Of a DNA stretch of 64,000 bases, positions 1 to 7,484 are shown piece after piece (the first letter of the stretch is position 1; every line of letters begins with the position of its first letter). This stretch comes from a virus, in IMG/VR virus record IMGVR_UViG_3300042260_000232, positions 1-64,000 of that record, one strand, 5' to 3'. The position numbers were made by a program, and so were the translations under genes. The notes under the pieces were generated by a model that saw only the letters and a program-made list of their open reading frames with translations, did not search any database and had not been told where the DNA came from.

Positions 1-85
1 AGCAGCCAACCCAAAAGATATACAACACCGATAGCGATACCAACGTTGATCAGACCAGAGGCTACATTGATAAGAAACTTTTCCA
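1..85 (-). CDS. Small membrane protein, partial (runs off the left edge)
   Basis: An open frame starts with ATG at 85, just after the stop of the upstream gene (TAA at 88), and continues past the window edge. The visible 28 residues (MEKFLINVASGLINVGIAIG...) are a glycine- and isoleucine-rich hydrophobic stretch, as in a short membrane protein. The 3-base gap to the previous gene suggests translational coupling. No family is recognised. Confidence 0.55.
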
Positions 86-87
86 TA

Positions 88-402
88 TTAGGCACCCATC
101 TTTTTCAGAGCATTGAGGACACGTTTAGAACCACCCGACTTGTTCATTTTGAAAACTCGGCTGGACATTGCAGACATAGCACCGATGCCACCACCATCAG
201 TCCCCCAAATAGAACCAGCCGAAGTGGAAGGAAGAAGTCCAAGGATGCTGTAATATTCCATATCAGCGCGGCAGAAGGCTTCGCGGTCATTGATGCCTTC
301 TTTGTAGATGGTCAGAATGGAACCACGGACAGTAACGTCCCAACCAAGTTCTTTGGCAGTGTCAAGGATTTTCTTGGCGGTTTCAGTGGCGTTGACAGTC
401 AT
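88..402 (-). CDS. Hypothetical protein, 104 aa, early-type promoter
   Basis: The ATG at 402 is chosen because AGGAG lies 8 bases upstream and a strong sigma70-like promoter lies at 430-458. A longer frame back to 483 would include that promoter. The N-terminal half looks like a small alpha/beta domain (AKKILDTAKELGWDVTVRGS followed by acidic and basic residues). The C-terminus is basic and Gly/Ser-rich, then MNKSGGSKRVLNALKKMGA. No family is recognised. It is likely an early host-takeover gene by its promoter class. Confidence 0.75.
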   Translation of the reverse strand: MTVNATETAKKILDTAKELGWDVTVRGSILTIYKEGINDREAFCRADMEYYSILGLLPSTSAGSIWGTDGGGIGAMSAMSSRVFKMNKSGGSKRVLNALKKMGA

Positions 403-429
403 TTCTCTCTCCTTGCTGACTACTCTATT

Positions 430-458
430 CTTATAGCGTGATTCGTTCAGTTTGTCAA
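430..458 (-). promoter_or_regulatory. Early-type sigma70 promoter with CGAATCAC spacer element
   Basis: On the minus strand: TTGACA (458-453), a 17-base spacer containing CGAATCAC, then TATAAG (435-430). It matches the promoter family repeated across the window and sits 28 bases from the start of the gene at 88-402. Confidence 0.8.
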
Positions 459-461
459 TCG

Positions 462-656
462 TTACTTTGGAATTTCCATCCATGCAACGGGACCATAAAC
501 AGTCTGTCCATTACCTTTACCACGAAGGTCAGAAATGAAAGCATTTTCTTCGTCGTCCCACGCTGCGACTGCTACACCGTCTTGCCCACGAACAAGAACA
601 TCAACGTAAAGATACTTTTTGTAATCAAACGTTTCAATCGGTTTCCACATTGTCAT
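462..656 (-). CDS. Small phage protein, DUF551-like, 64 aa
   Basis: Short protein with the pattern W-KPIET near the N-terminus, a central VLVRGQDGVAVAAWDDE strand pair, and a C-terminal GPVAWMEIPK. This resembles the DUF551-type small phage proteins (W-x-PIET ... P-x-x-WMPLP). An AAGGAAA ribosome site lies upstream of the ATG at 656. An early-type promoter (TTGACA 712-707, CGAATC in the spacer, TAGATT 689-684) lies directly upstream. The function of this family is not known. Confidence 0.75.
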   Translation of the reverse strand: MTMWKPIETFDYKKYLYVDVLVRGQDGVAVAAWDDEENAFISDLRGKGNGQTVYGPVAWMEIPK

Positions 657-683
657 GCTTGGTTTCCTTTTCCTTACCCGTTC

Positions 684-712
684 AATCTATATTGATTCGT
701 TCAGTTTGTCAA
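684..712 (-). promoter_or_regulatory. Early-type sigma70 promoter, CGAATC spacer element
   Basis: TTGACA, 17-base spacer with CGAATCAA, then TAGATT on the minus strand. It drives the gene at 462-656 and overlaps the last codons of the upstream gene. Confidence 0.7.
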
Positions 713-1150
713 CTTATTCTTTTTCATTTTTTGTTTTTTACGAAACAGAAGTAAATCTAGTTGCGATCTGCGACCTACCTCGCGCAAGGATTTTGCCCGA
801 TAGTTTTTTTGCAAAGTGGTTTGAATTGTTTTGATTAGGGAAGATTGAGATTTTGGCAATGAGTATGCCATCGCCCGCAAAGATTTCTCTTGCTCATTTG
901 TGAGCAGAGCAGTATCAAACAATTCTAACGCATATTTGAATGATTCTGCCAGACCTTTGGTGGCATAAGAGTTTCCTTTATACTCAAACCAAGAAACTCC
1001 AGTGCCATCATAATACCACGCATCCTTGCCAATGATAGCTGGACCTATAAATGAGTTGTCATCTGGCGTTCTGTCATCAAAGTTATCATCACTTATCTTC
1101 ATCCAAAACTCAAGTTGAAGAACTTTGATACGTGTTGGAAACTTTGTCAT
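701..1150 (-). CDS. Hypothetical protein with hairpin-masked ribosome site, 149 aa
   Basis: Soluble protein: an acidic, aromatic N-terminal half (WMKISDDNFDD, DAWYYDGTGVSWFEY) and a strongly basic C-terminus ending KKQKMKKNKLTN, which could bind nucleic acid. No family is recognised. The ribosome site GGAGAA sits in one arm of a 13-bp inverted repeat (1155-1199), so translation may be controlled by RNA folding. A weak promoter (TTGACT 1208-1203, TAACTT 1185-1180) overlaps the same hairpin. Confidence 0.7.
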   Translation of the reverse strand: MTKFPTRIKVLQLEFWMKISDDNFDDRTPDDNSFIGPAIIGKDAWYYDGTGVSWFEYKGNSYATKGLAESFKYALELFDTALLTNEQEKSLRAMAYSLPKSQSSLIKTIQTTLQKNYRAKSLREVGRRSQLDLLLFRKKQKMKKNKLTN

Positions 1151-1154
1151 TTAG

Positions 1155-1199
1155 TTCTCCATCTGATTCCTACTTTTGTAAGTTACATCAGATGGAGAA
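1155..1199 (-). promoter_or_regulatory. Leader hairpin sequestering the ribosome-binding site
   Basis: Perfect 13-base inverted repeat: TTCTCCATCTGAT (1155-1167) and ATCAGATGGAGAA (1187-1199). In the minus-strand RNA the second arm of the stem carries the GGAGAA ribosome site of the gene starting at 1150, 5 bases before its ATG. The loop also contains ACTTACAAAAGT, which can extend the stem. Confidence 0.6.
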
Positions 1200-1210
1200 T
1201 GAAGTCAAGT

Positions 1211-1468
1211 TTATTCTATGGAAATAACATTTTCCCAACGGAATGAGCGCCAACCTTTTGCTTCAGTATCCCACACGCTACATACTTCTGGACTTACTGC
1301 CCTTATTTTCTTTTGTGATAGTGGGTCTTCTTTAGTTGCTGGCGGAATGACACTCTCTTGCAGAGTGCATTTCATGGTGCGTTCTTCACCAGAAACTTTC
1401 TTGAACTTCACAGTTACTTCTTCTGACTTGAGACGTTCTGCCAATGCATCTTTTTCTTCTTGTGTCAT
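1211..1468 (-). CDS. SH3-beta-barrel-fold small phage protein (DUF2693-like)
   Basis: 85 aa. The ATG at 1468 overlaps the stop of the upstream gene (ATGA), and this fixes the start. The pattern MTQEEKDALAERLKSEEVTV, then KKVSGEERTMKCTL, an IPPA loop and a C-terminal VWDTEAKGWRSFRWENV matches the small phage 'SH3 beta-barrel fold-containing' proteins (TVxFxKxxGExRxMxCTL ... VxDxExxxWRSFR). These are common in T4-like phages and have no established function. Confidence 0.8.
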   Translation of the reverse strand: MTQEEKDALAERLKSEEVTVKFKKVSGEERTMKCTLQESVIPPATKEDPLSQKKIRAVSPEVCSVWDTEAKGWRSFRWENVISIE

Positions 1469-2325
1469 TTGTATCCAATCCTCATAAATCTTTTGTATTT
1501 TGGTAGTAGCAATTCGCCCGAATACAGTTCGGTTCGCATTGGAGTTTGAGCCACAAATGCATCCAAATCTTTTGAGCAATTGACGTGTTCCTTTACTTCA
1601 AAGTAGTCGTTACTTTGTAGTATGACAAGTTTTCCAGACGGTATCTTTGCATACCATTCATCAAAATTGCCAATATGTTCGCACGATGTGTTGATTATCG
1701 TATTTGGTGTTTCTGTTATAGGATGACTATAACGGTTGTTTTTGTTGCTCCATACTTGCCACGAATGGGTTTCAAAATTAATCTCGTTGATATCTTGCAC
1801 CAACGATTTGAACTTCCAGTTATCAATCATCCAGTTTTTATTGAAGATTTCCGCAATTGGAACGCAGCTTGGGTCAATATCAAAACTGCGTATGTTTCCA
1901 ATAGAAGAACATCTTTCAAATAACAGGGTGGCCAACGTTCCATACCATCCAGCGCAAAGATACACAGTTCCCAGTGGAATGTTCAAATCTCGGACAATTC
2001 CGACCAACCAGAGTTTCGATTCAAGTTGCCCTCTACTAAAGCAATCATCATCAAATTCTATTTTGTTTACATAGAAATTCTTGAAGGCCGATACAAACTG
2101 ACTGTTGGTGCTATCTAGTAGTATCTTCCACAATGACCAGTAGTTTTCTTCCAGAATTATTTTCCTCAACTCTTCCGAGTCAATACCAGAAGATAATAGA
2201 CGAAATATACTATTCAAATCTTTATCTATATATGCCCTACGAAGGTCTGATAGATTTTTGTTATCTGGAAAAAGAAGTTCAAATCTATCAAGTAACTGAT
2301 AGATGTCTAAATGTGTGGTCATCAT
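1465..2325 (-). CDS. SAM-dependent methyltransferase-like protein
   Basis: 286 aa. The central region has a Rossmann methyltransferase signature: GTVYLCAGWYGTLATLLFE (motif I position, with an atypical glycine pattern) followed about 20 residues later by IRSFDIDP, the acidic SAM-ribose loop. A long helical N-terminal region of about 110 residues precedes it. The substrate is unknown. It overlaps both neighbours by ATGA, so it is one unit of a small operon running from 3911 to 1211. Confidence 0.7.
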   Translation of the reverse strand: MMTTHLDIYQLLDRFELLFPDNKNLSDLRRAYIDKDLNSIFRLLSSGIDSEELRKIILEENYWSLWKILLDSTNSQFVSAFKNFYVNKIEFDDDCFSRGQLESKLWLVGIVRDLNIPLGTVYLCAGWYGTLATLLFERCSSIGNIRSFDIDPSCVPIAEIFNKNWMIDNWKFKSLVQDINEINFETHSWQVWSNKNNRYSHPITETPNTIINTSCEHIGNFDEWYAKIPSGKLVILQSNDYFEVKEHVNCSKDLDAFVAQTPMRTELYSGELLLPKYKRFMRIGYK

Positions 2326-3074
2326 ATGTTGTATCTGCCGAATATATGGGCGTAGTAAAAATTATTGCCAAACAGCCGTTTGACATAAACCGTTCCCTCA
2401 AAATCAATTGTGTTATTATTCAGGTCAAGAACTTTGTCCATCAGTTTTTGTTCCATCGTATGCATTGGCAATAACATACGGAACAAATGACCTTTGCTAT
2501 TTTTGAACCAATAATCATGCTTCGCAGCAGAGTTCAAAAACTTAGTAGTCCTTTTATTTGAGAAAGTAAGTTTACCCTTGTAATAATCGCCCGCTTTTCT
2601 TTTGTCATCATTGGGCAATGGAATGTCCACAAACTCTTTCATGAGTTCAAATATCTTGTGGTCTTCTTCATACATACTTGGCAGAGAAATAACCATGCCA
2701 ACATTATCCAAATTCAATGAGTTTGGATTATTTGATGACAAGAACTTTACCAACGCAGTCTGAAATGGTGAAAGCTGGTCTTCGTCCATCATGAGTGCGT
2801 AGGCATACTTTTGTTTATAAAAGTCACGAATTTCTTGTGCTTTTTGAAGTGATGATTCTGAAACCATATAAGCAGAGGGAGACATATCTGCCTGATTCAT
2901 CAATGCTGTCGCGATGTCAAATGGAGCATGTCCAACCAATGAAGATGGTTGCGGCAGATTCCCATCAAGCCAATGAATTGCCAATGCAAGCGGGTCAACT
3001 GGGTATGTTTTGATTCTTGATTCTATCTCTTTAGACTTTTCGTAATCTTCAAACAGAACGCTTAGTGTTTGCAT
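2322..3074 (-). CDS. Hypothetical protein, 250 aa
   Basis: Soluble protein starting at 3074 with AAGGATAACCG before the ATG. Nothing resembling a signal peptide or membrane segment is visible. It has a mid-region rich in Met and acidic residues (YALMMDEDQLSPF) and a C-terminal aromatic stretch (GNNFYYAHIFGRYNI). No family is recognised. It is coupled by ATGA to the methyltransferase-like gene downstream, which suggests a shared role. Confidence 0.65.
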   Translation of the reverse strand: MQTLSVLFEDYEKSKEIESRIKTYPVDPLALAIHWLDGNLPQPSSLVGHAPFDIATALMNQADMSPSAYMVSESSLQKAQEIRDFYKQKYAYALMMDEDQLSPFQTALVKFLSSNNPNSLNLDNVGMVISLPSMYEEDHKIFELMKEFVDIPLPNDDKRKAGDYYKGKLTFSNKRTTKFLNSAAKHDYWFKNSKGHLFRMLLPMHTMEQKLMDKVLDLNNNTIDFEGTVYVKRLFGNNFYYAHIFGRYNI

Positions 3075-3077
3075 CGG

Positions 3078-3404
3078 TTATCCTTTCATAAACAGGTAGT
3101 GTGCGTATACGTCATCTGGTATTATCATGGAAATCGTAAATTTCAAATCCATTGTTGCAGCATCGTAGAACACATTTGCCTGTGTGTTCTCGTCAACGTA
3201 GTCTTTTAGTAAATCGTATTGTGGACTATGTTCAAATATATACATAGCACACTGCCTTGCGGCGTTCATTTTGATTTCAGAAACCATACCACTCATTGAG
3301 TAGTTTCTAGTGAAATCGTCTGGTATGGAACCTTTGAGTATAGCACGTCTGGCCCAAATTTGACCATCGTGTCTCCACACATATTGTTTTAGTTGCTCTA
3401 TCAC
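3078..3404 (-). CDS. Hypothetical protein, 108 aa, GTG start
   Basis: Starts with GTG at 3404, overlapping the stop of the upstream gene (GTGA). Contains YVWRHDGQIWARRAILKGSI near the N-terminus and a helical middle with NAARQCAMYIFEHSPQYDLL. No family is recognised. It is a member of the 3911-to-1211 operon. Confidence 0.65.
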   Translation of the reverse strand: MIEQLKQYVWRHDGQIWARRAILKGSIPDDFTRNYSMSGMVSEIKMNAARQCAMYIFEHSPQYDLLKDYVDENTQANVFYDAATMDLKFTISMIIPDDVYAHYLFMKG

Positions 3405-3643
3405 ATCAATGCTGTTCCTTGCTTTAAGTTGAGAACAAAGTTTTCAACCAACAGCTTGACAATAGATGCCATAGCGACGACTTCTTTTTCGTCGTCTTTC
3501 AACTTAGTCATCATTTCGATAACAGATGCCGCCATCATTTCGTAGGCGACATCTTCTTGTATAGTGAGTTCACCCCATTCAATAGGGTCTGTGATCTCAG
3601 CTTCTTTGGCAAGTCTTGCCAACTGTGACGTTGTTATTTGCAT
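3401..3643 (-). CDS. Hypothetical protein, 80 aa
   Basis: Start at 3643 supported by AAGGAACAG before the ATG. Acidic, all-helical composition (ITDPIEWGELTIQEDVAYEM, then IEMMTKLKDDEKEVV). It resembles small helical proteins seen in other T4-like marine phages, but I cannot name a family. Operon member. Confidence 0.65.
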   Translation of the reverse strand: MQITTSQLARLAKEAEITDPIEWGELTIQEDVAYEMMAASVIEMMTKLKDDEKEVVAMASIVKLLVENFVLNLKQGTALM

Positions 3644-3650
3644 CTGTTCC

Positions 3651-3911
3651 TTACTTTAGGTCTGGTGAGTGAACAAACCGTAGAAACGCTTCTACGTCTG
3701 CGTTCTCCTTCGGAACCACTACCACTTTACGAATGGCAGTGTTTGAGGAAAGCCAAGTGTATTGTTCTGACCGCTTCAGGCTTTTCAAAACCCTACCGCG
3801 AATAGTCCACTTGCCCTTTCCGCATTCCTTGTTTAGAGTGTTTACAACCGCATAAAACTGTTCACGATTTGTGAACACAAACTCAAATTCATGGGTATTA
3901 GTGGCAGTCAT
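3651..3911 (-). CDS. Hypothetical protein, 86 aa, first gene of an operon
   Basis: Start at 3911 has GAGGAAGAAA before the ATG. Mixed alpha/beta protein with a basic middle (GKGKWTIRGRVLKSLKRSEQ) and a C-terminal AFLRFVHSPDLK. No family is recognised. It is the first gene after a sigma70-like promoter (TTGACA 3981-3976, TACTAT 3958-3953). Confidence 0.65.
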   Translation of the reverse strand: MTATNTHEFEFVFTNREQFYAVVNTLNKECGKGKWTIRGRVLKSLKRSEQYTWLSSNTAIRKVVVVPKENADVEAFLRFVHSPDLK

Positions 3912-3952
3912 TTTCTTCCTCGTTGAGTGTCAATGTTGATTCTATGTTTTTC

Positions 3953-3981
3953 ATAGTAGCAGATAAATACATGTATGTCAA
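3953..3981 (-). promoter_or_regulatory. Minus-strand sigma70-like promoter opposing a late promoter
   Basis: TTGACA, 17-base spacer, TACTAT on the minus strand, driving the operon that starts at 3911. The spacer is overlapped on the opposite strand by the late promoter GATAAATA (3962-3969) of the gene at 4004. Confidence 0.65.
3962..3969 (+). promoter_or_regulatory. T4-type late promoter GATAAATA
   Basis: GATAAATAC on the plus strand, 34 bases before the ATG at 4004. It matches the late-promoter motif used throughout the window. Confidence 0.7.
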
Positions 3982-4003
3982 GAACAGTTGAAAGGATTTC
4001 TCA

Positions 4004-4738
4004 ATGAAAAACAATGCAGACATACTGAAATGGAAGCGCCTGATTGAAAGTATATCCATTAGAGAGAACGATGATGAAAAGGAACCAGACCATGAAGTTG
4101 GAATGGCCAAAGGTCAACTGTTGTCAACCGTAAAAAATGCAACACGTATTGCAAAGCACTTGTCCAATACCACAGAAGAAGAAGGCATTGATGGATGGAT
4201 TGCAAGCAAGATTACTCTTGCAAGTGATTACATTGAAAATGTAGCAAATTACATGGATGGGCAATCCCTACGTGAATCAGACGAAGGTGGCGACAAGACT
4301 GATATGGTCACAATGGACGTTCCTCTTATTATTCGTATTATGGAATATGCAAGAGAAGACGCTAAAGATGATATGGATTTGCATACAGTTGCGGAGAAAA
4401 TGATAGAACTGTCACGATCAAAACCATTGACTATGAATGATTACGATTCAATAGTTAGCTCGGATGATACACAAGTGAATGAGGCAAGAGGTGAAGAAGT
4501 TTCTACGCCAGAAGAAGCTATTGATAACGCATATGACTATTTGGACACTCGCCATGATCCAATGGACATGGTTGAGATTATGACAAAGGATGGAACATCT
4601 TTCATTCTTCGTGATTCTCAAAACCGAAATGGTATAAACTCGATGAATGAAAAAGGTTGGAAGACTGTCATCATTGCTCACAAAGACAGACGATTGAGAA
4701 CGACTCCGAAATATGAATACGTAAAGCATGAACAATAA
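4004..4738 (+). CDS. T4-like virion-associated protein, 244 aa
   Basis: Acidic protein with a central segment GMAKGQLLSTVKNATRIAKH ... GWIASKITLASDYIENVANY. This segment resembles the QL...A..I...I.D...L..W...KIT.A.DYI..V..Y repeat found in several head or virion proteins of cyanophages and other marine T4-like phages. The N-terminus includes KWKRLIES, which contains an (I/L)xE site. It is expressed from a late promoter and closed by a terminator at 4741-4766. A structural or packaged role is inferred. Confidence 0.7.
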   Translation: MKNNADILKWKRLIESISIRENDDEKEPDHEVGMAKGQLLSTVKNATRIAKHLSNTTEEEGIDGWIASKITLASDYIENVANYMDGQSLRESDEGGDKTDMVTMDVPLIIRIMEYAREDAKDDMDLHTVAEKMIELSRSKPLTMNDYDSIVSSDDTQVNEARGEEVSTPEEAIDNAYDYLDTRHDPMDMVEIMTKDGTSFILRDSQNRNGINSMNEKGWKTVIIAHKDRRLRTTPKYEYVKHEQ

Positions 4739-4740
4739 AA

Positions 4741-4766
4741 AAAGCCCTACAGTAATGTAGGGCTTT
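4741..4766 (+). terminator. Intrinsic terminator
   Basis: AAAGCCCTACAGTAATGTAG followed by GGCTTTATTATT: an 8-10 bp stem with a short loop and T-rich tail directly after the stop at 4738. Confidence 0.8.
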
Positions 4767-4842
4767 ATTATTCCTGAGAGTTAGTCCATTTTCGCTGGTT
4801 GCCTTATATCTGACAACTTATATTATTTATAAAAAACTTGAA

Positions 4843-5256
4843 TTATAGTGTCACTTTACCCTGTTCTATGAGGATTTTTCTATTAGCAAGATGGGCGTCA
4901 GTCACCAGTTTTTTGTTCTCTCCATTGTAGGGAACGGCCAAATGATTAGAAATTAGCGATTCACTCAGAGTTACACCGTCCACTTTTATGTCACCCAAAA
5001 TTCTACCAAATTTTCCTCTGAACTCCATTGACATCAGTGTGCACTCTTTTCCAACGGGAAGTAAACCTTCCACATGTTTCTTTGCCAGCAATCCAAATAC
5101 TTTTTCTTCTTTGTTTGTTGTTTTACTTTCTGGTGTGTCTACACCTTGAATACGGATATGCTCTGAGCGCATCCATACTCCAAAACCCAAGTCAATATCT
5201 ACTTCTACCGTGTCGCCATCTATGACTTCAATCACTACACATCTATATTCATACAT
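4843..5256 (-). CDS. Thermonuclease (SNase-family nuclease)
   Basis: 137 aa. The staphylococcal nuclease fold is clear: VIDGDTVEVDIDLGFG, IRIQGVDTPES and FRGKFGRILGDI. The catalytic residues of the family (Arg35, Glu43, Arg87 in the S. aureus enzyme) correspond to R35, E43 and R85 here, with calcium-site aspartates D21 and D40. There is no signal peptide, so it acts inside the cell or travels in the virion. The start overlaps the stop of the lipase gene (TAATG), and both are in a late operon. Possible roles are host DNA or RNA degradation. Confidence 0.9.
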   Translation of the reverse strand: MYEYRCVVIEVIDGDTVEVDIDLGFGVWMRSEHIRIQGVDTPESKTTNKEEKVFGLLAKKHVEGLLPVGKECTLMSMEFRGKFGRILGDIKVDGVTLSESLISNHLAVPYNGENKKLVTDAHLANRKILIEQGKVTL

Positions 5257-6254
5257 TATTCAATCTCCATTTCTGTAACTTTTTTCAGTTCCCCAGATAT
5301 ACTATTGTCTGATAGATACATCATTCGGTCTTTCCACAGCACTTCTTTTCCATCTTCTAAGATTGAATCAATATTTGAAATGTAACTTGTCATGTAATGG
5401 TCTGGTAGTTCTTTTCCTATTTCATAAAAAGACAAACTTTCTTCTGCCGCAAATAACCAAAAGCTATTCACGCCATAGTTCATGCTGTCTGGTTCATCCA
5501 AATAACAGTATTTGCCTCTTTCAAGTAGCTTTATCAATGTGCCAAGGTGTGCATATCTATTTCTATGTGTTCCAGTTGGCGGAACCATGGACACAATATC
5601 AGTTTCGTTGACGATACGAGTAAGTTTTATCTTTCCTCTCATCACACGAGTTCCAATTGAATCTGTAATCTTTGGCTGACCGAAGGTGATGCACTCGGCT
5701 ATATTGAAGTTACTGTAATCTAAATACCATGCCACAATAACTGCTTGTGCAGCACCAAGACTATGACCAGTTAGATATATACTGTATGTTTTGTCCAAAC
5801 GGTTTAGTAGGTCATCTGCAATAAGTTCTGCTGTTCTGTGAAAGCCTGTGTGCAGATGTATTCCCAAACGAAAACTTTTGTCCTTGAGAAAGTTTATGTC
5901 TTGTAGTGCATTGTGGGAATTGGTTGTTCCACGAATAGAAATGTAATACTTCTTATTCGCTACGTCTTTTAGGACTATATATTTTACTTGGTTTATTTCA
6001 TGAATGTAAATGTCCGAAAATGTTTCATACTTTTTTCGTATCACATCATCGTTTATTTTATATGCATATGCGGCAAGAACTGCGAACCAGCGAATATTGG
6101 CCCAATCAATTTCCGCAAAGCGTTCTGTGTTTTGGACAAAGTGTTCGTCCAATTTGTATTTGTTTACGATTGTTTTTCTTATATATTTGGCCAATTTTGA
6201 AATCAGCCACGCTTGGAAAACGTATCTCAAAAGATACGAAATAATAAAATTCAT
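5256..6254 (-). CDS. Class 3 lipase-like serine hydrolase
   Basis: 332 aa. Alpha/beta hydrolase of the Lipase_3 type: TGHSLGAAQA with nucleophile S165, ISIRGTTN for the oxyanion strand, NETDIVSMVPP with acid D219, and PDHYMTS with histidine H286. The hydrophobic N-terminus (about residues 3-20) may bind membrane, but there is no cleavable signal. A late promoter lies at 6279-6286. The gene is coupled to the thermonuclease. It could attack host lipids late in infection or during entry. The substrate is unknown. Confidence 0.85.
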   Translation of the reverse strand: MNFIISYLLRYVFQAWLISKLAKYIRKTIVNKYKLDEHFVQNTERFAEIDWANIRWFAVLAAYAYKINDDVIRKKYETFSDIYIHEINQVKYIVLKDVANKKYYISIRGTTNSHNALQDINFLKDKSFRLGIHLHTGFHRTAELIADDLLNRLDKTYSIYLTGHSLGAAQAVIVAWYLDYSNFNIAECITFGQPKITDSIGTRVMRGKIKLTRIVNETDIVSMVPPTGTHRNRYAHLGTLIKLLERGKYCYLDEPDSMNYGVNSFWLFAAEESLSFYEIGKELPDHYMTSYISNIDSILEDGKEVLWKDRMMYLSDNSISGELKKVTEMEIE

Positions 6255-6278
6255 AGTGCCTCTCCCAACAACTATGAG

Positions 6279-6286
6279 TATTTATC
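6279..6286 (-). promoter_or_regulatory. Late promoter for the lipase/nuclease operon
   Basis: GATAAATAC on the minus strand, 25 bases upstream of the ATG at 6254. Confidence 0.7.
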
Positions 6287-6289
6287 GTA

Positions 6290-7153
6290 TTATTCTTTGA
6301 ATTTGTTTTCTATGTAATCCACGATTTCCTCAACACTTGAAAGACGTAGGGATGCAACCTTGGCTAAAAACTTGTCCAACTGTGGTCGGCCAGAACTGGT
6401 TCTTGAGTTATGAATATCTGCCGCTAGTGAACGCTTGGCGTCATCCTTATAGTATCCATCCATATTATATAGAAGGCGTCTTGCGTCTTTGCTGAGTTTT
6501 GAACGGTCGGTAACCGATAACAGTTCCATATACGGAGCAAAATAGTTTTTTGATTGACGAGAATATGGTTTCAATTGTTGCTGGTTTGTATCATATTTCA
6601 ATGTTGAAATACTTACAGATTTAGACTTGTTCAATAGCTTGAATGCTTCAATATCGTCATAGACATACATTTCAATTCCAAGTTTTCTTGCCATAATATA
6701 AGCTGCTCGTAGCCATCTTATGCTCTTTGCTTTGAACTCGTCATCTGCTTCTTTTTTATAGAATACGTGTATTTCTTTTACGTATTTTGCGGCATCTTCA
6801 ATGTATGGTTTTCTGCTAAACAGACGGTCTTCCATTTCATCCTTGTCGCCCCATCCCCAATAGTCAACTGGGTTGCCAGTATAGCCATCTTGTTTTAGTT
6901 GTCTGCCATCAAATACTAACAGTGCAAGGTTTCCAGCATACTGACTTGGTTGATGATAGTCTCCCATTTTGCTTCTGGCAAAACTCATGTAATAGATTCT
7001 GTTTTTCTTTCGCAGTTTTACCTCTGCGTTTGTGCCAAGGTCAGGAGTCAGTTGAAGTTTATTATTTTTTAGAATACTCAGAACATTATATAAACTGGTG
7101 GAGTGATACAGTATATCACTCAGTCCTTCGGTTATGATTTGCATCATTTTCAT
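6290..7153 (-). CDS. Predicted ADP-ribosyltransferase-fold protein with capsid-targeting N-terminus
   Basis: 287 aa. The N-terminus MKMMQIITEG resembles a T4 head-packaging peptide, with an (I/L)xE cleavage motif at I-T-E. Next comes ILYHSTSLYNVLSILKNNKL, the H-x-T-S pattern of the first ART core strand (as in DarT/KptA-type proteins). Further on, IYYMSFARSKMGDYH fits the second core strand. The ATG at 7153 is chosen because GGAG precedes it and the late promoter (7180-7187) lies just upstream. By analogy with T4 Alt it may be injected to modify host proteins. The ART assignment is by motif only. Confidence 0.6.
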   Translation of the reverse strand: MKMMQIITEGLSDILYHSTSLYNVLSILKNNKLQLTPDLGTNAEVKLRKKNRIYYMSFARSKMGDYHQPSQYAGNLALLVFDGRQLKQDGYTGNPVDYWGWGDKDEMEDRLFSRKPYIEDAAKYVKEIHVFYKKEADDEFKAKSIRWLRAAYIMARKLGIEMYVYDDIEAFKLLNKSKSVSISTLKYDTNQQQLKPYSRQSKNYFAPYMELLSVTDRSKLSKDARRLLYNMDGYYKDDAKRSLAADIHNSRTSSGRPQLDKFLAKVASLRLSSVEEIVDYIENKFKE

Positions 7154-7179
7154 TGATTGTCTCCAACTTCCATTTGATG

Positions 7180-7213
7180 TATTTATCAAAAAACGCAGCC
7201 ATAAAGGCTGCGT
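7180..7213 (-). terminator. Terminator fused to a late promoter
   Basis: Minus strand: AACGCAGCC-TTTAT-GGCTGCGTT, then a T-run that leads straight into GATAAATAC (7187-7180). It ends transcription of the gene at 7241 and starts that of the gene ending at 6290. Confidence 0.75.
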
Positions 7214-7240
7214 TGAGTTGGTAAAACAAATGCTTTTTTA

Positions 7241-7483
7241 TTAGATCATAAAGCCCGTTTTCTTACGGGGATCACCGTAAATGTCACGAGCGTTCACGCG
7301 AATGAACTTCTTATTGGTTTCATTCTTGTTTGGGTTTTCAATGGTAACCACCACGTTCTTGCCAGCTTGCCATGCTTTTAGCTGGTTCATAACTCGTGCA
7401 GCAGGGTCACGTGTTGCTGTCTTCATTGAACCGATACGCTCACCCTTTGAAGTGTAATGCTTACCAGATGCTTTCTTACCCAT
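7241..7483 (-). CDS. Conserved small basic phage protein, 80 aa
   Basis: MGKKASGKHYTSKGER, then AWQAGKNVVVTIENPNKNET and NKKFIRVNARDIYG. The pattern GK.Y.SKGER ... AW.KGK...TI.NPN..ETNK.FI.V.A recurs in T4-like cyanophage and other marine phage genomes. No function has been established. The basic N-terminus suggests nucleic-acid contact. AAGGA lies before the ATG at 7483. It is the last gene of the 9012-to-7241 run, followed by a terminator. Confidence 0.75.
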   Translation of the reverse strand: MGKKASGKHYTSKGERIGSMKTATRDPAARVMNQLKAWQAGKNVVVTIENPNKNETNKKFIRVNARDIYGDPRKKTGFMI

Positions 7484-7484
7484 T

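Noticed and set aside
2800-3013. Plus-strand frame opposite the gene at 2322-3074
   Set aside because: Shadow frame without ribosome site, inside a coupled minus-strand operon.
5988-6300. Three plus-strand frames opposite the lipase N-terminus
   Set aside because: Overlapping frames with Phe/Cys-rich shadow composition, antisense to a well-supported gene.
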